A stretch of DNA of 64,000 bases from Yersinia massiliensis CCUG 53443. Lineage in GTDB: Bacteria > Pseudomonadota > Gammaproteobacteria > Enterobacterales > Enterobacteriaceae. Positions 41,314-50,530 of this stretch are shown one piece after another; positions within the stretch are counted from its first letter, which is position 1; every line of letters starts with the position of its first letter. The position numbers and the translations under genes are program-made. The DNA is taken from positions 734,806-798,805 of the forward strand of contig NZ_HE997643.1 of NCBI RefSeq assembly GCF_000312485.1, read 5' to 3'. The notes below the pieces were generated by a model. That model saw only the letters and a program-made list of their open reading frames with translations, searched no databases and was not told where the DNA came from.

Positions 41314-42534
41314 ATGAAACAAAATTACATACCCACGTCTATCGGCCTGTATATCAATTATCTGGTCCATGGCATGGGGGTCATATTGATCAGTTTGAAT
41401 ATGCCTCATCTACAGCAACAGTGGCAAACAGATGCGGCAGGTGTCTCGGTTGTGATTTCTTCATTGGGCATTGGGCGACTCAGCATTCTGCTGATTGCGG
41501 GGATGCTCTCCGATCGTTTTGGTCGAAAACCTTTTATCTTTTTGGGAATGGCTTGCTACATCGGTTTTTTCCTCGGTGTCCTCAGTACCCAAAGTATCGT
41601 CGTCGCCTACTGTTTCGGTTTCTTGGCAGGGATGGCAAACAGTTTCCTCGATTCGGGAACCTACCCCTCATTGATGGAGGCTTTCCCCAAGACACCGAGC
41701 ACAGCCAATATCCTCATCAAGGCGTTTGTTTCCGGCGGCCAGTTTATTTTGCCGTTTATGATAAGCCTTCTTGTGTGGTTTGATCTTTGGTTCGGTTGGT
41801 CATTTTTGGTGGCGGCCAGCATCATGTTCATGAATGCATTATTTTTGTTCAAATGCCCATTCCCCTCGCATAATGTACTACCCAGTACTGAGGTCGAGCC
41901 TACTGTTGCTAAGGTGACTGCGTCTCAAAGTCATACCTGCTCAATAGTAGATCTCGCCAGCTTTACATTATATGGCTACATCGCTATGGCGACGTTTTAT
42001 CTCATCAGTCAGTGGTTAGCGCAGTATGGTCAGTTTGTGGCAGGGATGTCTTATACGCTGTCGATTAAATTGTTGAGCGTCTACACCTTAGGCTCGCTAC
42101 TGTGTGTCTTTATCACTGCTGGGCTAGTGAAGAAAACGGTAAGTTCAACCACACTGCTCATGCTTTACACCTTTATCTCCTTTATTGCGTTGCTAGCAGT
42201 TTGTTTGCATACCACGGTAATTACGGTCTTTATTTTTTCATTTGTCATTGGGTTCTCGGCTGCTGGTGGCGTCATGCAACTAGGGTTAACACTGATGGCT
42301 ATGCGTTTCCCGCAAGGCAAAGGTAAGGCGACGGCTATTTTTTATAGCGCGGGGAGTTTAGCCACATTCACCATCCCATTAATTACCGCCAAGCTTTCGC
42401 AAACCAGTATTGCCAGCATTATGTGGTTTGATGTTGGCCTCGCGGCAGCAGGCTTTATCACGGCGTTATTCATTGGTTATCGCAGCAGAAAAGAGCGTGG
42501 CTATCGGCTTAAGATGAATCAAGTTGAGGCATGA
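41314..42534 (+). CDS. ydiM: YdiM, MFS transporter
   Basis: Twelve-helix major-facilitator carrier of unknown substrate; related to YdiN and to shikimate/hydroaromatic carriers by context. The 406-residue protein starts M-K-Q-N-Y-I-P-T-S-I-G-L at the ATG at 41314, with AAAAGG upstream; a TTG at 41296 is a poorer choice. The MFS loop motif G-M-L-S-D-R-F-G-R-K-P is at about residue 65, and G-F-S-A-A-G-G-V-M-Q-L-G marks the second half. It is closely collinear with E. coli YdiM. Confidence 0.9.
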   Translation: MKQNYIPTSIGLYINYLVHGMGVILISLNMPHLQQQWQTDAAGVSVVISSLGIGRLSILLIAGMLSDRFGRKPFIFLGMACYIGFFLGVLSTQSIVVAYCFGFLAGMANSFLDSGTYPSLMEAFPKTPSTANILIKAFVSGGQFILPFMISLLVWFDLWFGWSFLVAASIMFMNALFLFKCPFPSHNVLPSTEVEPTVAKVTASQSHTCSIVDLASFTLYGYIAMATFYLISQWLAQYGQFVAGMSYTLSIKLLSVYTLGSLLCVFITAGLVKKTVSSTTLLMLYTFISFIALLAVCLHTTVITVFIFSFVIGFSAAGGVMQLGLTLMAMRFPQGKGKATAIFYSAGSLATFTIPLITAKLSQTSIASIMWFDVGLAAAGFITALFIGYRSRKERGYRLKMNQVEA

Positions 42535-42570
42535 AACACTGAGGTATGGCAGCGAATGATCAGATGTAGG

Positions 42571-42602
42571 CAGAGAGGATATTTGGGATGTTATCCTCTC
42601 TG
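42571..42602. terminator. Hairpin between ydiM and the LysR gene
   Basis: CAGAGAGGATA (42571-42581) pairs perfectly with TATCCTCTCTG (42592-42602) over a 10-nt loop. Genes converge here, so it may end both. No long T tract. Confidence 0.55.
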
Positions 42603-42661
42603 TCTACAAGGCAGTTGTCTACACGGCACTTGTCTACACGGCACTTGTCTACATGACAGTT
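42602..42661. repeat. 15-bp tandem repeat, 4 units
   Basis: Units GTCTACAAGGCAGTT, GTCTACACGGCACTT (twice) and GTCTACATGACAGTT run head to tail (42602-42616, 42617-42631, 42632-42646, 42647-42661). The middle two are identical. The array ends 20 nt from the stop of the LysR gene and touches the terminator hairpin. Confidence 0.9.
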
Positions 42662-42681
42662 AATTAGCTCTGATAACCCGG

Positions 42682-43584
42682 CTATGTGAAGGTCATTCGT
42701 TGGCACGCACTAAAGGCAAACTTCTTAAATGCATAGGCCGCGGGTGATAGCGCCTGATCTTTACGGGTCGCCAGATAGATATAACGTGTTGGGCCGGGAT
42801 CTTTTATATGCATAACATGGACGTTGGAATGCGAAAGTGTGCTGATGCGCGGCATAATCGCAATACCGTAATTGATCCCCACAAGTCCAACCATTGCCGT
42901 ATCTTCCTCGACATAACAGGTAATTTCTGGGATCAGTTGTTTCTGCATAAACATTTTGTCAATAAACTGACGTAGCCCGCTTTTTTGCGAAAAAAAGATA
43001 TACGGATAGGGGATGGTATCCTCTAAAGCGATTTCACTTTCATTACGTTGCGCCAAGGGATGGTCACGAGATGTGACCAACACCAACTCTTGGCTAATTA
43101 ACGGAATAAACTCTATTTCAGGTTCCTCTGGCATAAGAGAACAAAAAGCCAAATCGAATTTATCGGCTTTCAGATCTTCAACAATGGAAGATGAGGTGCC
43201 TTGATGAAAGCAAAAACGCTTATTTTTATTGTCGGGAATTTGTATAAATTGGTCGATTAACTGAGGGACAACTCTTTCTCCCATGGTGTAAATAAATGCC
43301 AGCCTGATGGTGTTATTTTGGTTACCGTTCATTTGCCGTAATGCAAGACGCCCATTTTCCAATTCAAGCAATGCATTCTCAACATAGGGTAAAAATATTT
43401 TTCCACACTGCGTTATCCTCACATTTCTGCCCGTTTTTTCAAATAAGGTCACGCCTAACTCTTTTTCAAGTTCCGATATGGCATGGCTTAATGAAGGTTG
43501 AGCAATGAACAAGCTGGTGGCGGCTTCCGTATAATGCTGCTTTTCTGCCAAACGTTTAAAGTAATGTAATTGTTTTAAATTCAT
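42682..43584 (-). CDS. LysR-type regulator inside the ydi cluster
   Basis: The 300-residue LysR protein has an N-terminal winged helix-turn-helix (M-N-L-K-Q-L-H-Y-F-K-R-L; F-I-A-Q-P-S-L-S-H-A-I-S near residue 26) and a type-2 periplasmic-binding-like effector domain with L-V-T-S-R-D-H-P-L-A. It lies between ydiM and ydiN, where the E. coli cluster as I recall it has no gene. It is divergent from ydiN across 860 bp, so it is a likely regulator of ydiN-ydiB-aroD or of ydiM. The effector is not known. Confidence 0.88.
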   Translation of the reverse strand: MNLKQLHYFKRLAEKQHYTEAATSLFIAQPSLSHAISELEKELGVTLFEKTGRNVRITQCGKIFLPYVENALLELENGRLALRQMNGNQNNTIRLAFIYTMGERVVPQLIDQFIQIPDNKNKRFCFHQGTSSSIVEDLKADKFDLAFCSLMPEEPEIEFIPLISQELVLVTSRDHPLAQRNESEIALEDTIPYPYIFFSQKSGLRQFIDKMFMQKQLIPEITCYVEEDTAMVGLVGINYGIAIMPRISTLSHSNVHVMHIKDPGPTRYIYLATRKDQALSPAAYAFKKFAFSACQRMTFT

Positions 43585-44444
43585 TTTGTTTCTCGTGACA
43601 TTAACGTCAGCAGAAGGGCGGTATCGGTAACTTGCCCTGTGAATATTGTGCGCTCTTGGTATTGCTGTTCGATGAGCACCCTGATCGATTGAGTGAATGG
43701 TTGAACATACGATAAACCCACAGTTTGTACTAGGGTATTGGTCACATAACGTAGTGGTTCGTTGTTAGTTGAACTGGATTTATTGAATGAAATCGGCGAG
43801 TTACCTTATTGTATCGATGAATGATTATGCCGTACTTTAAGAGGCGTAAGGGAAACGATCAAAGGGACATTTATGGCGTATGCAAAATTATTATGGTGCA
43901 GTGCAATAAAGCATGGATTTATTCTGGTGGATAAGAACAGCGTGAGTGAACGGATTGTTAAATGTTTCTCGTCATAATGCGAAGAAACAATACTCATAGC
44001 TTATTCGTGTGACTTACTTCACGTGAACTTATTTTGTGATAATGCCTGAAGGTTCACCATTATCGTGAGGTCATCATCAGTTGGGCATTTTTTTTAAAAT
44101 CTCTCGCGCCATAGTTTCATTTGAAATAGTAGAAATATTAACTGCCTCACAAAAAATGAAAAAATGAGAATGCTGGTCGAGGTGTTTTTTTGCCAACGAC
44201 AATAAAGTATTCATTTTGTAAAATAAAAAACAAATCATCAACAATAGATGCTTGACGTGTTTACCCTACGCTGCAATAAAGTTGAAAATGAAAACGTTAT
44301 ATTACGTATTAATCATTGTTGCCGTTATATACATTAATGATAGCGGATGGTTTATTGGAAATGCAGTAAGTGATTTGATTCCACTGGTTTTAAAATAAGT
44401 AAAATGAATGAAAATAAAAAAATCAACAATAAACGGAGAGAAGC
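43585..44444 (+). other. Long divergent promoter region before ydiN
   Basis: 860 bp with no firm gene. It includes a CRP-like site at 44008-44023. A 34-codon frame (43873-43977) has AAGGGA 6 nt before its ATG but no recognisable product. The last 350 bp are AT-rich. The length suggests several regulatory inputs to the ydi genes. Confidence 0.4.
44008..44023. promoter_or_regulatory. CRP-like site between the LysR gene and ydiN
   Basis: TGTGACTTACTTCACG fits the CRP consensus TGTGA-N6-TCACA with one mismatch at the last base. It lies in the middle of the divergent gap, about 420 bp from each gene, so the start sites must lie well upstream of the coding regions if it is active. Confidence 0.55.
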
Positions 44445-45680
44445 ATGAGCCAGAGTAAGGCCTTTAATTCGCCATTCTTATTAGCTGCGCTGAGTATATA
44501 CCTGAGCTATTTTCTTCATGGTATCAGTGTCATTACATTGGCACAGAATATGACTCACTTGGCAGAAAAATTTAACACTGACAGTGCCGGAATAGCCTAT
44601 GTGATCTCGGGTATAGGCTTAGGCCGATTGGTCTGTATCCTATTTTTCGGTGTCATTTCTGACAAGTTCGGTCGACGCTCAGTTATTTTGATGGGTATCG
44701 CATTATATATCGTGTTCTTCTTTGGTATTCTCGCCAGCCCTAATCTGATTGTTGCTTTTATACTGGCGTTTTGTGTCGGTGCTGCGAATGCGGCATTGGA
44801 TACCGGTGGCTATCCTGCATTGATGGAGTGCTACCCCAAAACGTCAGGTTCGGCTGTCATCCTGCTTAAGGCGACAATTTCATTTGGGCAGATGTTCTAT
44901 CCGATGTTAGTCAGCTATTTGTTGGTCAGCCAACTCTGGTTCGGCTATGCCATGGTCATTCCCGGTCTACTGTTTATTTTGGTCACCGTATTGGTCATGA
45001 GAAGTCAATTCCCGAGTCAGATTGTCGATGCTGCCATCGCCAAAGACTTACCTCAGATGAGTAGTAAACCCTTGGCTTGGCTGGAAGGTGTAGCCTCAGT
45101 CATCTTTGGCGTTGCTGCGTTTTCAACATTCTATGTCATTGTGGTGTGGATGCCGAAATACGCTATGGCTTTTGCCGGAATGGCCGAAGCTGAAGCGCTA
45201 AAAACCATCTCTTACTACAGTTTGGGTTCATTAGTGTGCGTGTTCCTCTTCGCATTTCTGCTTAAAAGTATGGTACGCCCCGTCTGGGCTAATGTATTTA
45301 ATACGGGATTGGCGGTTATTGCGGCCACGGTGATTTATCTGTATCCCTCGCCACTGGTTTGTAATGTTGGTGCATTTGTGATTGGTTTCTCTGCCGCCGG
45401 TGGGATATTACAACTGGGTGTCTCTGTCATGTCAGAGTTTTTCCCAAAGAGCAAAGCCAAAGTCACCAGTGTTTATATGATGATGGGAGGATTAGCCAAC
45501 TTCATTATTCCACTCATAACCGGTTATTTATCCACTATTGGTCTGCAATATATCATATTGCTGGATATTGTATTCGCGGTAGTCGCCTTAATCGCCGCAC
45601 TGGTTGTGTTCGTTCGCTACTATAAAGTCTTCAAGATCCCTAAAACTGATTTTCGTTTCGGTGAGCGGTTCTTTCAATAA
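44445..45680 (+). CDS. ydiN: YdiN, MFS transporter (probable hydroaromatic-acid carrier)
   Basis: Major-facilitator carrier of 411 residues, starting M-S-Q-S-K-A-F-N-S-P-F. MFS loop motif F-G-V-I-S-D-K-F-G-R-R-S is near residue 69; P-S-P-L-V-C-N and G-F-S-A-A-G-G-I-L-Q-L-G mark the second half. It is closely collinear with E. coli YdiN. The next genes encode shikimate/quinate dehydrogenase and dehydroquinase, suggesting uptake of quinate or shikimate. GGAG precedes the start. Confidence 0.92.
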   Translation: MSQSKAFNSPFLLAALSIYLSYFLHGISVITLAQNMTHLAEKFNTDSAGIAYVISGIGLGRLVCILFFGVISDKFGRRSVILMGIALYIVFFFGILASPNLIVAFILAFCVGAANAALDTGGYPALMECYPKTSGSAVILLKATISFGQMFYPMLVSYLLVSQLWFGYAMVIPGLLFILVTVLVMRSQFPSQIVDAAIAKDLPQMSSKPLAWLEGVASVIFGVAAFSTFYVIVVWMPKYAMAFAGMAEAEALKTISYYSLGSLVCVFLFAFLLKSMVRPVWANVFNTGLAVIAATVIYLYPSPLVCNVGAFVIGFSAAGGILQLGVSVMSEFFPKSKAKVTSVYMMMGGLANFIIPLITGYLSTIGLQYIILLDIVFAVVALIAALVVFVRYYKVFKIPKTDFRFGERFFQ

Positions 45681-45735
45681 TTAGAGACACGGCAGTCATG
45701 AATAAGACTGACCGCAATATTTTAATTCAATAAAA

Positions 45736-45808
45736 ATGCCCATTATTTTATACGGTAGGGTTGGCTACTTATCGAATAGCGTTTCTGCCACAGAATATTA
45801 ATGGGCAT
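45736..45808 (+). promoter_or_regulatory. Inverted repeat enclosing 53 nt ahead of ydiB
   Basis: ATGCCCATTA (45736-45745) and TAATGGGCAT (45799-45808) are perfect inverted copies. They bound a segment that ends 35 nt before the ydiB start. It could form a leader stem in the ydiN-ydiB transcript or mark a small inserted element. Confidence 0.45.
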
Positions 45809-45842
45809 CAATCAGGCATAACAATAGAGTGAGGAGTTGCAA

Positions 45843-46709
45843 ATGGATGTTACCGCAAAATATGAACTGATCGGTTTAATGGCTTATCCGATCAGACACA
45901 GTTTATCGCCTGAAATGCAGAATAAAGCGCTGGAAGAGGCCGGTTTACCTTATACCTATATGGCTTTTGAGGTTGATAATTCGACTTTTGGTAAAGCGAT
46001 TGAAGGTCTAAAAGCATTAAAAATGCGCGGCACCGGTGTCTCTATGCCTAATAAACAATTGGCCTGCCAATATGTTGACGAATTAACACCAGCGGCAAAA
46101 TTGGTTGGGGCCATTAATACCATCGTCAACGACAACGGTTTTCTGCGGGGATACAACACGGATGGGACGGGCCATATTCGGGCCATCAAAGAAACGGGCT
46201 TTGATATCAAAGGTAAAAAAATGGTGCTGGTGGGTGCAGGTGGGGCATCGACAGCCATTGGTGCTCAGGCCGCCATTGAAGGCATCAAAGAAATCATGTT
46301 ATTTAATCGGCGGGATGAGTTTTACGAAGAAGCACTCGCCTTTGCTAAACGTGTCAATGACAATACCGATTGCACAGTGACCGTTAACGATTTAGCGAAC
46401 CAGAAAGCCTTTGCCAATGCGATTGCCGGTGCAGATATTCTGACCAACGGAACAAAAGTGGGAATGAAACCACTGGAAAATGAAAGTATTGTCAGTGATA
46501 TTGCTATGCTACGCCCAGAGCTGCTGGTTTCTGAGTGTGTCTACAACCCGCACATCACCAAGTTATTACAAATGGCCATGGATGCTGGATGTAAAACGGT
46601 TGATGGGTATGGAATGTTGTTATGGCAGGGGGCTGAGCAGTTTAAACTGTGGACCGGTAAAGAATTCCCGCTGGAGCATGTTAAAAAGGTGATGGGGTTC
46701 AACGCGTAA
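45843..46709 (+). CDS. ydiB: YdiB, quinate/shikimate dehydrogenase
   Basis: NAD(P)-dependent dehydrogenase that oxidises quinate and shikimate (to 3-dehydroquinate and 3-dehydroshikimate). I use the ATG at 45843 ([10 protein letters not shown], 288 aa), with GAGGAG upstream; a TTG at 45837 is also in frame. Catalytic Lys71 lies in S-M-P-N-K-Q, the conserved Asp in N-T-D-G-T-G, and the nucleotide loop is G-A-G-G-A-S-T. It shares most residues with E. coli YdiB as recalled. aroD follows. Confidence 0.95.
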   Translation: MDVTAKYELIGLMAYPIRHSLSPEMQNKALEEAGLPYTYMAFEVDNSTFGKAIEGLKALKMRGTGVSMPNKQLACQYVDELTPAAKLVGAINTIVNDNGFLRGYNTDGTGHIRAIKETGFDIKGKKMVLVGAGGASTAIGAQAAIEGIKEIMLFNRRDEFYEEALAFAKRVNDNTDCTVTVNDLANQKAFANAIAGADILTNGTKVGMKPLENESIVSDIAMLRPELLVSECVYNPHITKLLQMAMDAGCKTVDGYGMLLWQGAEQFKLWTGKEFPLEHVKKVMGFNA

Positions 46710-46770
46710 TTATCCTCTGCGGGATCAGACGGACGGTCACCCGTTATCAGGTATGAATGGAAGGGAAAGA

Positions 46771-47529
46771 ATGAAAACCGTAACAGTGAAAGGTCTGGAA
46801 ATAGGTGAAGGCGCACCCAAAATCATCGTGTCATTGATGGGTAAAGAGGTGTCCTCCATCCATTCAGAAGCGCAATATTACCAAGCGTTCGACTTTGATA
46901 TTTTAGAGTGGCGTATCGACCATTTTGATGATGTGAACAATATGGCGGCTATTCTTGATGCAGCCCAACAACTGAGAAGTATTATTCACGATAAGCCGAT
47001 CCTTTTTACCTTCCGCACCGCGAAAGAAGGGGGCGAAAAAGCGATATCTACTGAAGATTATCTTACGTTGAATAAAACACTCATCGATAGCGGCCAGGTG
47101 GATATGATTGACTTGGAGCTTTTTACGGGTGATCAAGCCGTTAGCGACATAATAGAACATGCTCATAGCAAAGGTGTCAAAGTGATCATGTCGAATCACG
47201 ACTTCCATAAAACGCCGCCGAAAGAAGAGATCGTTAAGCGCTTGCGTAAAATGCAAGAACTTGGCGCTGATATTCCAAAAATTGCGTTAATGCCGCAAAA
47301 CAAAAGTGATGTGCTGACACTGCTGGCCGCCACGTTGGAAATGCATGAGAAATATGCTGACCGGCCGATTATTACGATGTCGATGTCCAAGCTGGGTATT
47401 ATTTCTCGCTTATCGGGCGAAGTCTTCGGTTCAGCGGCCACTTTTGGCGCGTTGAAAAAGGCTTCTGCTCCTGGGCAGATAGATATTAAAGATTTGAGAT
47501 CTGCTTTAACAATAATACATCAGTCCTAA
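46771..47529 (+). CDS. aroD: AroD, type I 3-dehydroquinate dehydratase
   Basis: Interconverts 3-dehydroquinate and 3-dehydroshikimate through a Schiff base. The 252-residue form starts M-K-T-V-T-V-K-G-L at 46771, with GGAAGGG upstream; an in-frame ATG 18 nt earlier is less likely. The catalytic His is in M-S-N-H-D-F and the Schiff-base Lys in I-P-K-I-A-L-M-P. In E. coli this is the housekeeping enzyme of aromatic biosynthesis and is placed in the same order after ydiB. Confidence 0.95.
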   Translation: MKTVTVKGLEIGEGAPKIIVSLMGKEVSSIHSEAQYYQAFDFDILEWRIDHFDDVNNMAAILDAAQQLRSIIHDKPILFTFRTAKEGGEKAISTEDYLTLNKTLIDSGQVDMIDLELFTGDQAVSDIIEHAHSKGVKVIMSNHDFHKTPPKEEIVKRLRKMQELGADIPKIALMPQNKSDVLTLLAATLEMHEKYADRPIITMSMSKLGIISRLSGEVFGSAATFGALKKASAPGQIDIKDLRSALTIIHQS

Positions 47530-47548
47530 TCCAATATTGATTAAGCCA

Positions 47549-47579
47549 TGGCTCAGAAATTAAATTGATTTCTGAGCCA
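47549..47579 (+). terminator. Hairpin after aroD
   Basis: TGGCTCAGAAAT (47549-47560) pairs perfectly with ATTTCTGAGCCA (47568-47579) over a 7-nt loop. No T tract follows, so it may be a weak terminator or an RNA-processing structure in the 146-nt aroD-ydiF gap. Confidence 0.5.
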
Positions 47580-47675
47580 ATATACCGAGTTATTATTTGA
47601 CATTCCTTAATGGCTATTAAGGCCTTTTATCTATTGAATGAATATAAATAAATTCAGTCATAATTAGGAGTACCT

Positions 47676-49268
47676 ATGAAACTGGAAAGACCGAAACGTA
47701 TTAATGGTCGGGTTCCCGTTTTATCCGCTGAGGATGCAGTAAAATATATCCCGGATGAAGCGACGCTGTGTGTATTAGGTGCAGGCGGTGGGATTCTTGA
47801 AGCGACGACCTTAATTACTGCATTAGCTGAGCAATATAAAAATATCCACTCTCCAAAAAATTTATCACTCATTAGTCCAACAGGATTGGGTGATAGAGCG
47901 GATAGAGGTATTAGCCCATTGGCACAAGAAGGTTTAATTAAATGGGCACTTTGCGGGCATTGGGGACAATCCCCGCGTATTTCAGAGCTAGCAGAACAAA
48001 ATAAAATAAGTGCCTATAACTATCCGCAAGGTGTGTTGACACAAGTCATTCGAGCATCAGCCGCACATCAGCCCGGCATCTTGAGTCACATTGGTATCGG
48101 CACCTTTGTTGACCCGCGCCAACAAGGCGGAAAACTCAATGAAGTGACCAAAGAAGAGCTGATTAAATTAATCGAGATTGATAATCAGGAATATCTCTTC
48201 TACAAAGCCATTGCTCCGACCGTGGCGTTTATTCGCGCCACAACCTGCGATAGCGAAGGTTATGCCTCTTTCGAAGATGAAGTGATGTATCTCGATGCTT
48301 TAGTGATCGCCCAAGCTGTACATAACAATGGCGGCATTGTGATGATGCAGGTGCAGAAGATGGTCAAGAAAGCGACCCTTCATCCCAAAGCAGTCAGGAT
48401 CCCCGGTTATCTTGTCGATATTGTAGTGGTGGATCCCGCGCAAACCCAACTTTATGGCGGCGCACCGGTCAACCGATTTATATCCGGTGATTTTGTGCTG
48501 GATGACAGTACCAAAATGGACATTCCGCTGAACCAACGCAAGCTCGTCGCCCGCCGCGCACTATTTGAAATGCGCAAAGGCGCTGTCGGGAACGTAGGTG
48601 TCGGGATTGCCGATGGAATTGGCTTGGTCGCTAGGGAAGAAGGCTGTGCTGATGAGTTTGTCCTCACCGTGGAAACGGGCCCGATTGGCGGGATTACAAC
48701 ACAGGGCGTTGCATTCGGGGCTAACGTGAATACCCGAGCCATTCTTGATATGACCTCGCAGTTTGATTTTTACCATGGTGGCGGTTTGGATGTCTGCTAT
48801 TTGAGTTTTGCTGAAATAGACCAGCAAGGCAACGTGGGTGTCCATAAGTTTAACGGCAAAATTATGGGGACAGGGGGCTTTATTGATATCAGTGCCACCT
48901 CAAAGAAAATTATATTTTGCGGAACATTAACAGCTGCAGGTTTGAAAACCACGGTTGGCGATGGCGCGTTGAAAATTATTCAGGAAGGTAAAGTTAAAAA
49001 ATTCATTAAGGAAATTCCGGAGATAACATTCAGTGGGAAAATAGCATTAGAACGAGGTTTAGATGTTCGCTATATCACTGAGCGTGCCGTGTTTACATTA
49101 AAAGAAGATGGATTGCATCTGGTGGAAATTGCCCCTGGCGTGGATCTGGAAAGGGACATTCTCTCTCAAATGGACTTTACGCCCATTATTTCGAGTGACT
49201 TGAAATTAATGGATGAAAGAATGTTTTACGATGATGTCATGGGATTTATTTTGCCGGAAGGAAAATAA
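47676..49268 (+). CDS. ydiF: YdiF, acyl-CoA:acetate CoA-transferase
   Basis: Class I CoA-transferase that moves CoA between short acyl groups and acetate. The 530-residue protein fuses the alpha and beta domains. The catalytic glutamate is Glu333 in L-T-V-E-T-G-P-I-G-G. The N-terminus K-L-E-R-P-K-R-I-N-G-R-V-P-V and the glycine-rich G-A-G-G-G-I-L-E segment match the family. It begins the CoA part of the cluster, 18 nt before ydiO. Confidence 0.94.
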   Translation: MKLERPKRINGRVPVLSAEDAVKYIPDEATLCVLGAGGGILEATTLITALAEQYKNIHSPKNLSLISPTGLGDRADRGISPLAQEGLIKWALCGHWGQSPRISELAEQNKISAYNYPQGVLTQVIRASAAHQPGILSHIGIGTFVDPRQQGGKLNEVTKEELIKLIEIDNQEYLFYKAIAPTVAFIRATTCDSEGYASFEDEVMYLDALVIAQAVHNNGGIVMMQVQKMVKKATLHPKAVRIPGYLVDIVVVDPAQTQLYGGAPVNRFISGDFVLDDSTKMDIPLNQRKLVARRALFEMRKGAVGNVGVGIADGIGLVAREEGCADEFVLTVETGPIGGITTQGVAFGANVNTRAILDMTSQFDFYHGGGLDVCYLSFAEIDQQGNVGVHKFNGKIMGTGGFIDISATSKKIIFCGTLTAAGLKTTVGDGALKIIQEGKVKKFIKEIPEITFSGKIALERGLDVRYITERAVFTLKEDGLHLVEIAPGVDLERDILSQMDFTPIISSDLKLMDERMFYDDVMGFILPEGK

Positions 49269-49286
49269 TTAAGGGGAGTAAAGAAT

Positions 49287-50438
49287 ATGGACTTTAGCTT
49301 AACCGAAGAGCAAGAGTTATTGCTCGCGAGTATTCGGGAACTGATTACCAGTGATTTCCCGGAAGAGTATTTCAGGACCTGCGACCAAAACGGAACTTAT
49401 CCCAAAGAATTTATGAGGGCGTTATCGGACAGTGGTATTTCCTTACTGGGTGTTCCTGAAGAATATAATGGCATCCCAGCAGATTACGTGACGCAAATGT
49501 TGGCCTTAATGGAAGTTTCAAAATGCGGTGCACCGGCATTTTTGATAACGAATGGGCAGTGTATTCACAGTATGCTGCGATTCGGTTCGCCAGAACAATT
49601 AAAGAAAACGGCAGAAAGTACACTTGCCACTGGTGACCCTGCCTACGCATTAGCCCTGACCGAACCTGGCGCAGGTTCAGACAATAATAGTGCGACCACC
49701 AGTTACACGCGCAAGAACGGCAAAGTGTACCTCAATGGCCAGAAGACCTTCATCACGGGCGCCAAAGAGTATCCGTATATGTTGGTACTGGCTCGTGACC
49801 CTGAACCGAAGGATCCGAAAAAGGCATTTACGCTTTGGTGGGTTGAATCTAATAGCCCTGGTATCAAGATTAACCCATTGCGTAAAATCGGTTGGCACAT
49901 GCTGAGCACTTGCGAAGTCTACCTCGATAATGTCGAAGTGGATGAAAGCGACATGGTCGGAGAGGAAGGTATGGGCTTCCTCAATGTCATGTATAACTTT
50001 GAGATGGAGCGGTTAATTAACGCTGCTCGTAGCACTGGTTTTGCTGAGTGTGCTTTTGAGGATGCGGCGAAATATGCCAACCAGCGGATTCAGTTTGGTA
50101 AGCCCATTGGGCATAACCAAATGATCCAAGAAAAACTGGCGCTGATGGCCATCAAAATTGAAAACATGCGCAATATGGTGTTAAAAGTGGCTTGGCAAGC
50201 TGATATGCATGAATCACTCAGAACCAGTGCTGCATTGTGCAAGTTATATTGTGCTCGTACTGCGTTGGAAGTGATTGATGACGCTATACAGATTATGGGC
50301 GGATTGGGTTATACCGATGATGCGCGTGTTTCTCGATTCTGGCGTGATGTGCGCTGCGAGCGTATTGGCGGTGGTACTGACGAGATTATGATTTATATTG
50401 CGGGGCGTCAGATCTTGAAAGATTACCAGAATAAATAA
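49287..50438 (+). CDS. ydiO: YdiO, acyl-CoA dehydrogenase/reductase (CaiA-like)
   Basis: FAD enzyme of the acyl-CoA dehydrogenase family; 383 residues. Shows A-L-A-L-T-E-P-G-A-G-S-D, G-Q-K-T-F-I-T-G-A, R-I-Q-F-G-K-P-I-G and R-F-W-R-D-V-R-C-E-R-I-G-G-G-T-D-E-I. Where short- and medium-chain enzymes carry the catalytic Glu (Y-E-G-T), this protein has Gly (G-G-G-T). A Glu at residue 241 in F-E-M-E-R-L could serve, as in isovaleryl-type enzymes. The crotonobetainyl-CoA reductase CaiA has the same substitution, so YdiO may work as a reductase. It pairs with YdiQRST. Confidence 0.93.
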   Translation: MDFSLTEEQELLLASIRELITSDFPEEYFRTCDQNGTYPKEFMRALSDSGISLLGVPEEYNGIPADYVTQMLALMEVSKCGAPAFLITNGQCIHSMLRFGSPEQLKKTAESTLATGDPAYALALTEPGAGSDNNSATTSYTRKNGKVYLNGQKTFITGAKEYPYMLVLARDPEPKDPKKAFTLWWVESNSPGIKINPLRKIGWHMLSTCEVYLDNVEVDESDMVGEEGMGFLNVMYNFEMERLINAARSTGFAECAFEDAAKYANQRIQFGKPIGHNQMIQEKLALMAIKIENMRNMVLKVAWQADMHESLRTSAALCKLYCARTALEVIDDAIQIMGGLGYTDDARVSRFWRDVRCERIGGGTDEIMIYIAGRQILKDYQNK

Positions 50439-50448
50439 CGTCATGACT

Positions 50449-50486
50449 CATCCGTTCACAGGCTTAAATGTGAACGGATGGATTTT
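50449..50486. terminator. Terminator between ydiO and ydiP
   Basis: CATCCGTTCACA (50449-50460) pairs perfectly with TGTGAACGGATG (50469-50480) over an 8-nt loop, followed by GATTTT. Genes converge here. Confidence 0.8.
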
Positions 50487-50530
50487 ATAAGCAGCATTTT
50501 TTATTCGTGGAAGTCAGTTTTACCCGTTAT

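Noticed and set aside
42602-42661. Repeat array considered as a CRISPR remnant
   Set aside because: Units are directly adjacent with no spacers and only 15 bp long; it is a plain tandem repeat, and no cas genes are present.
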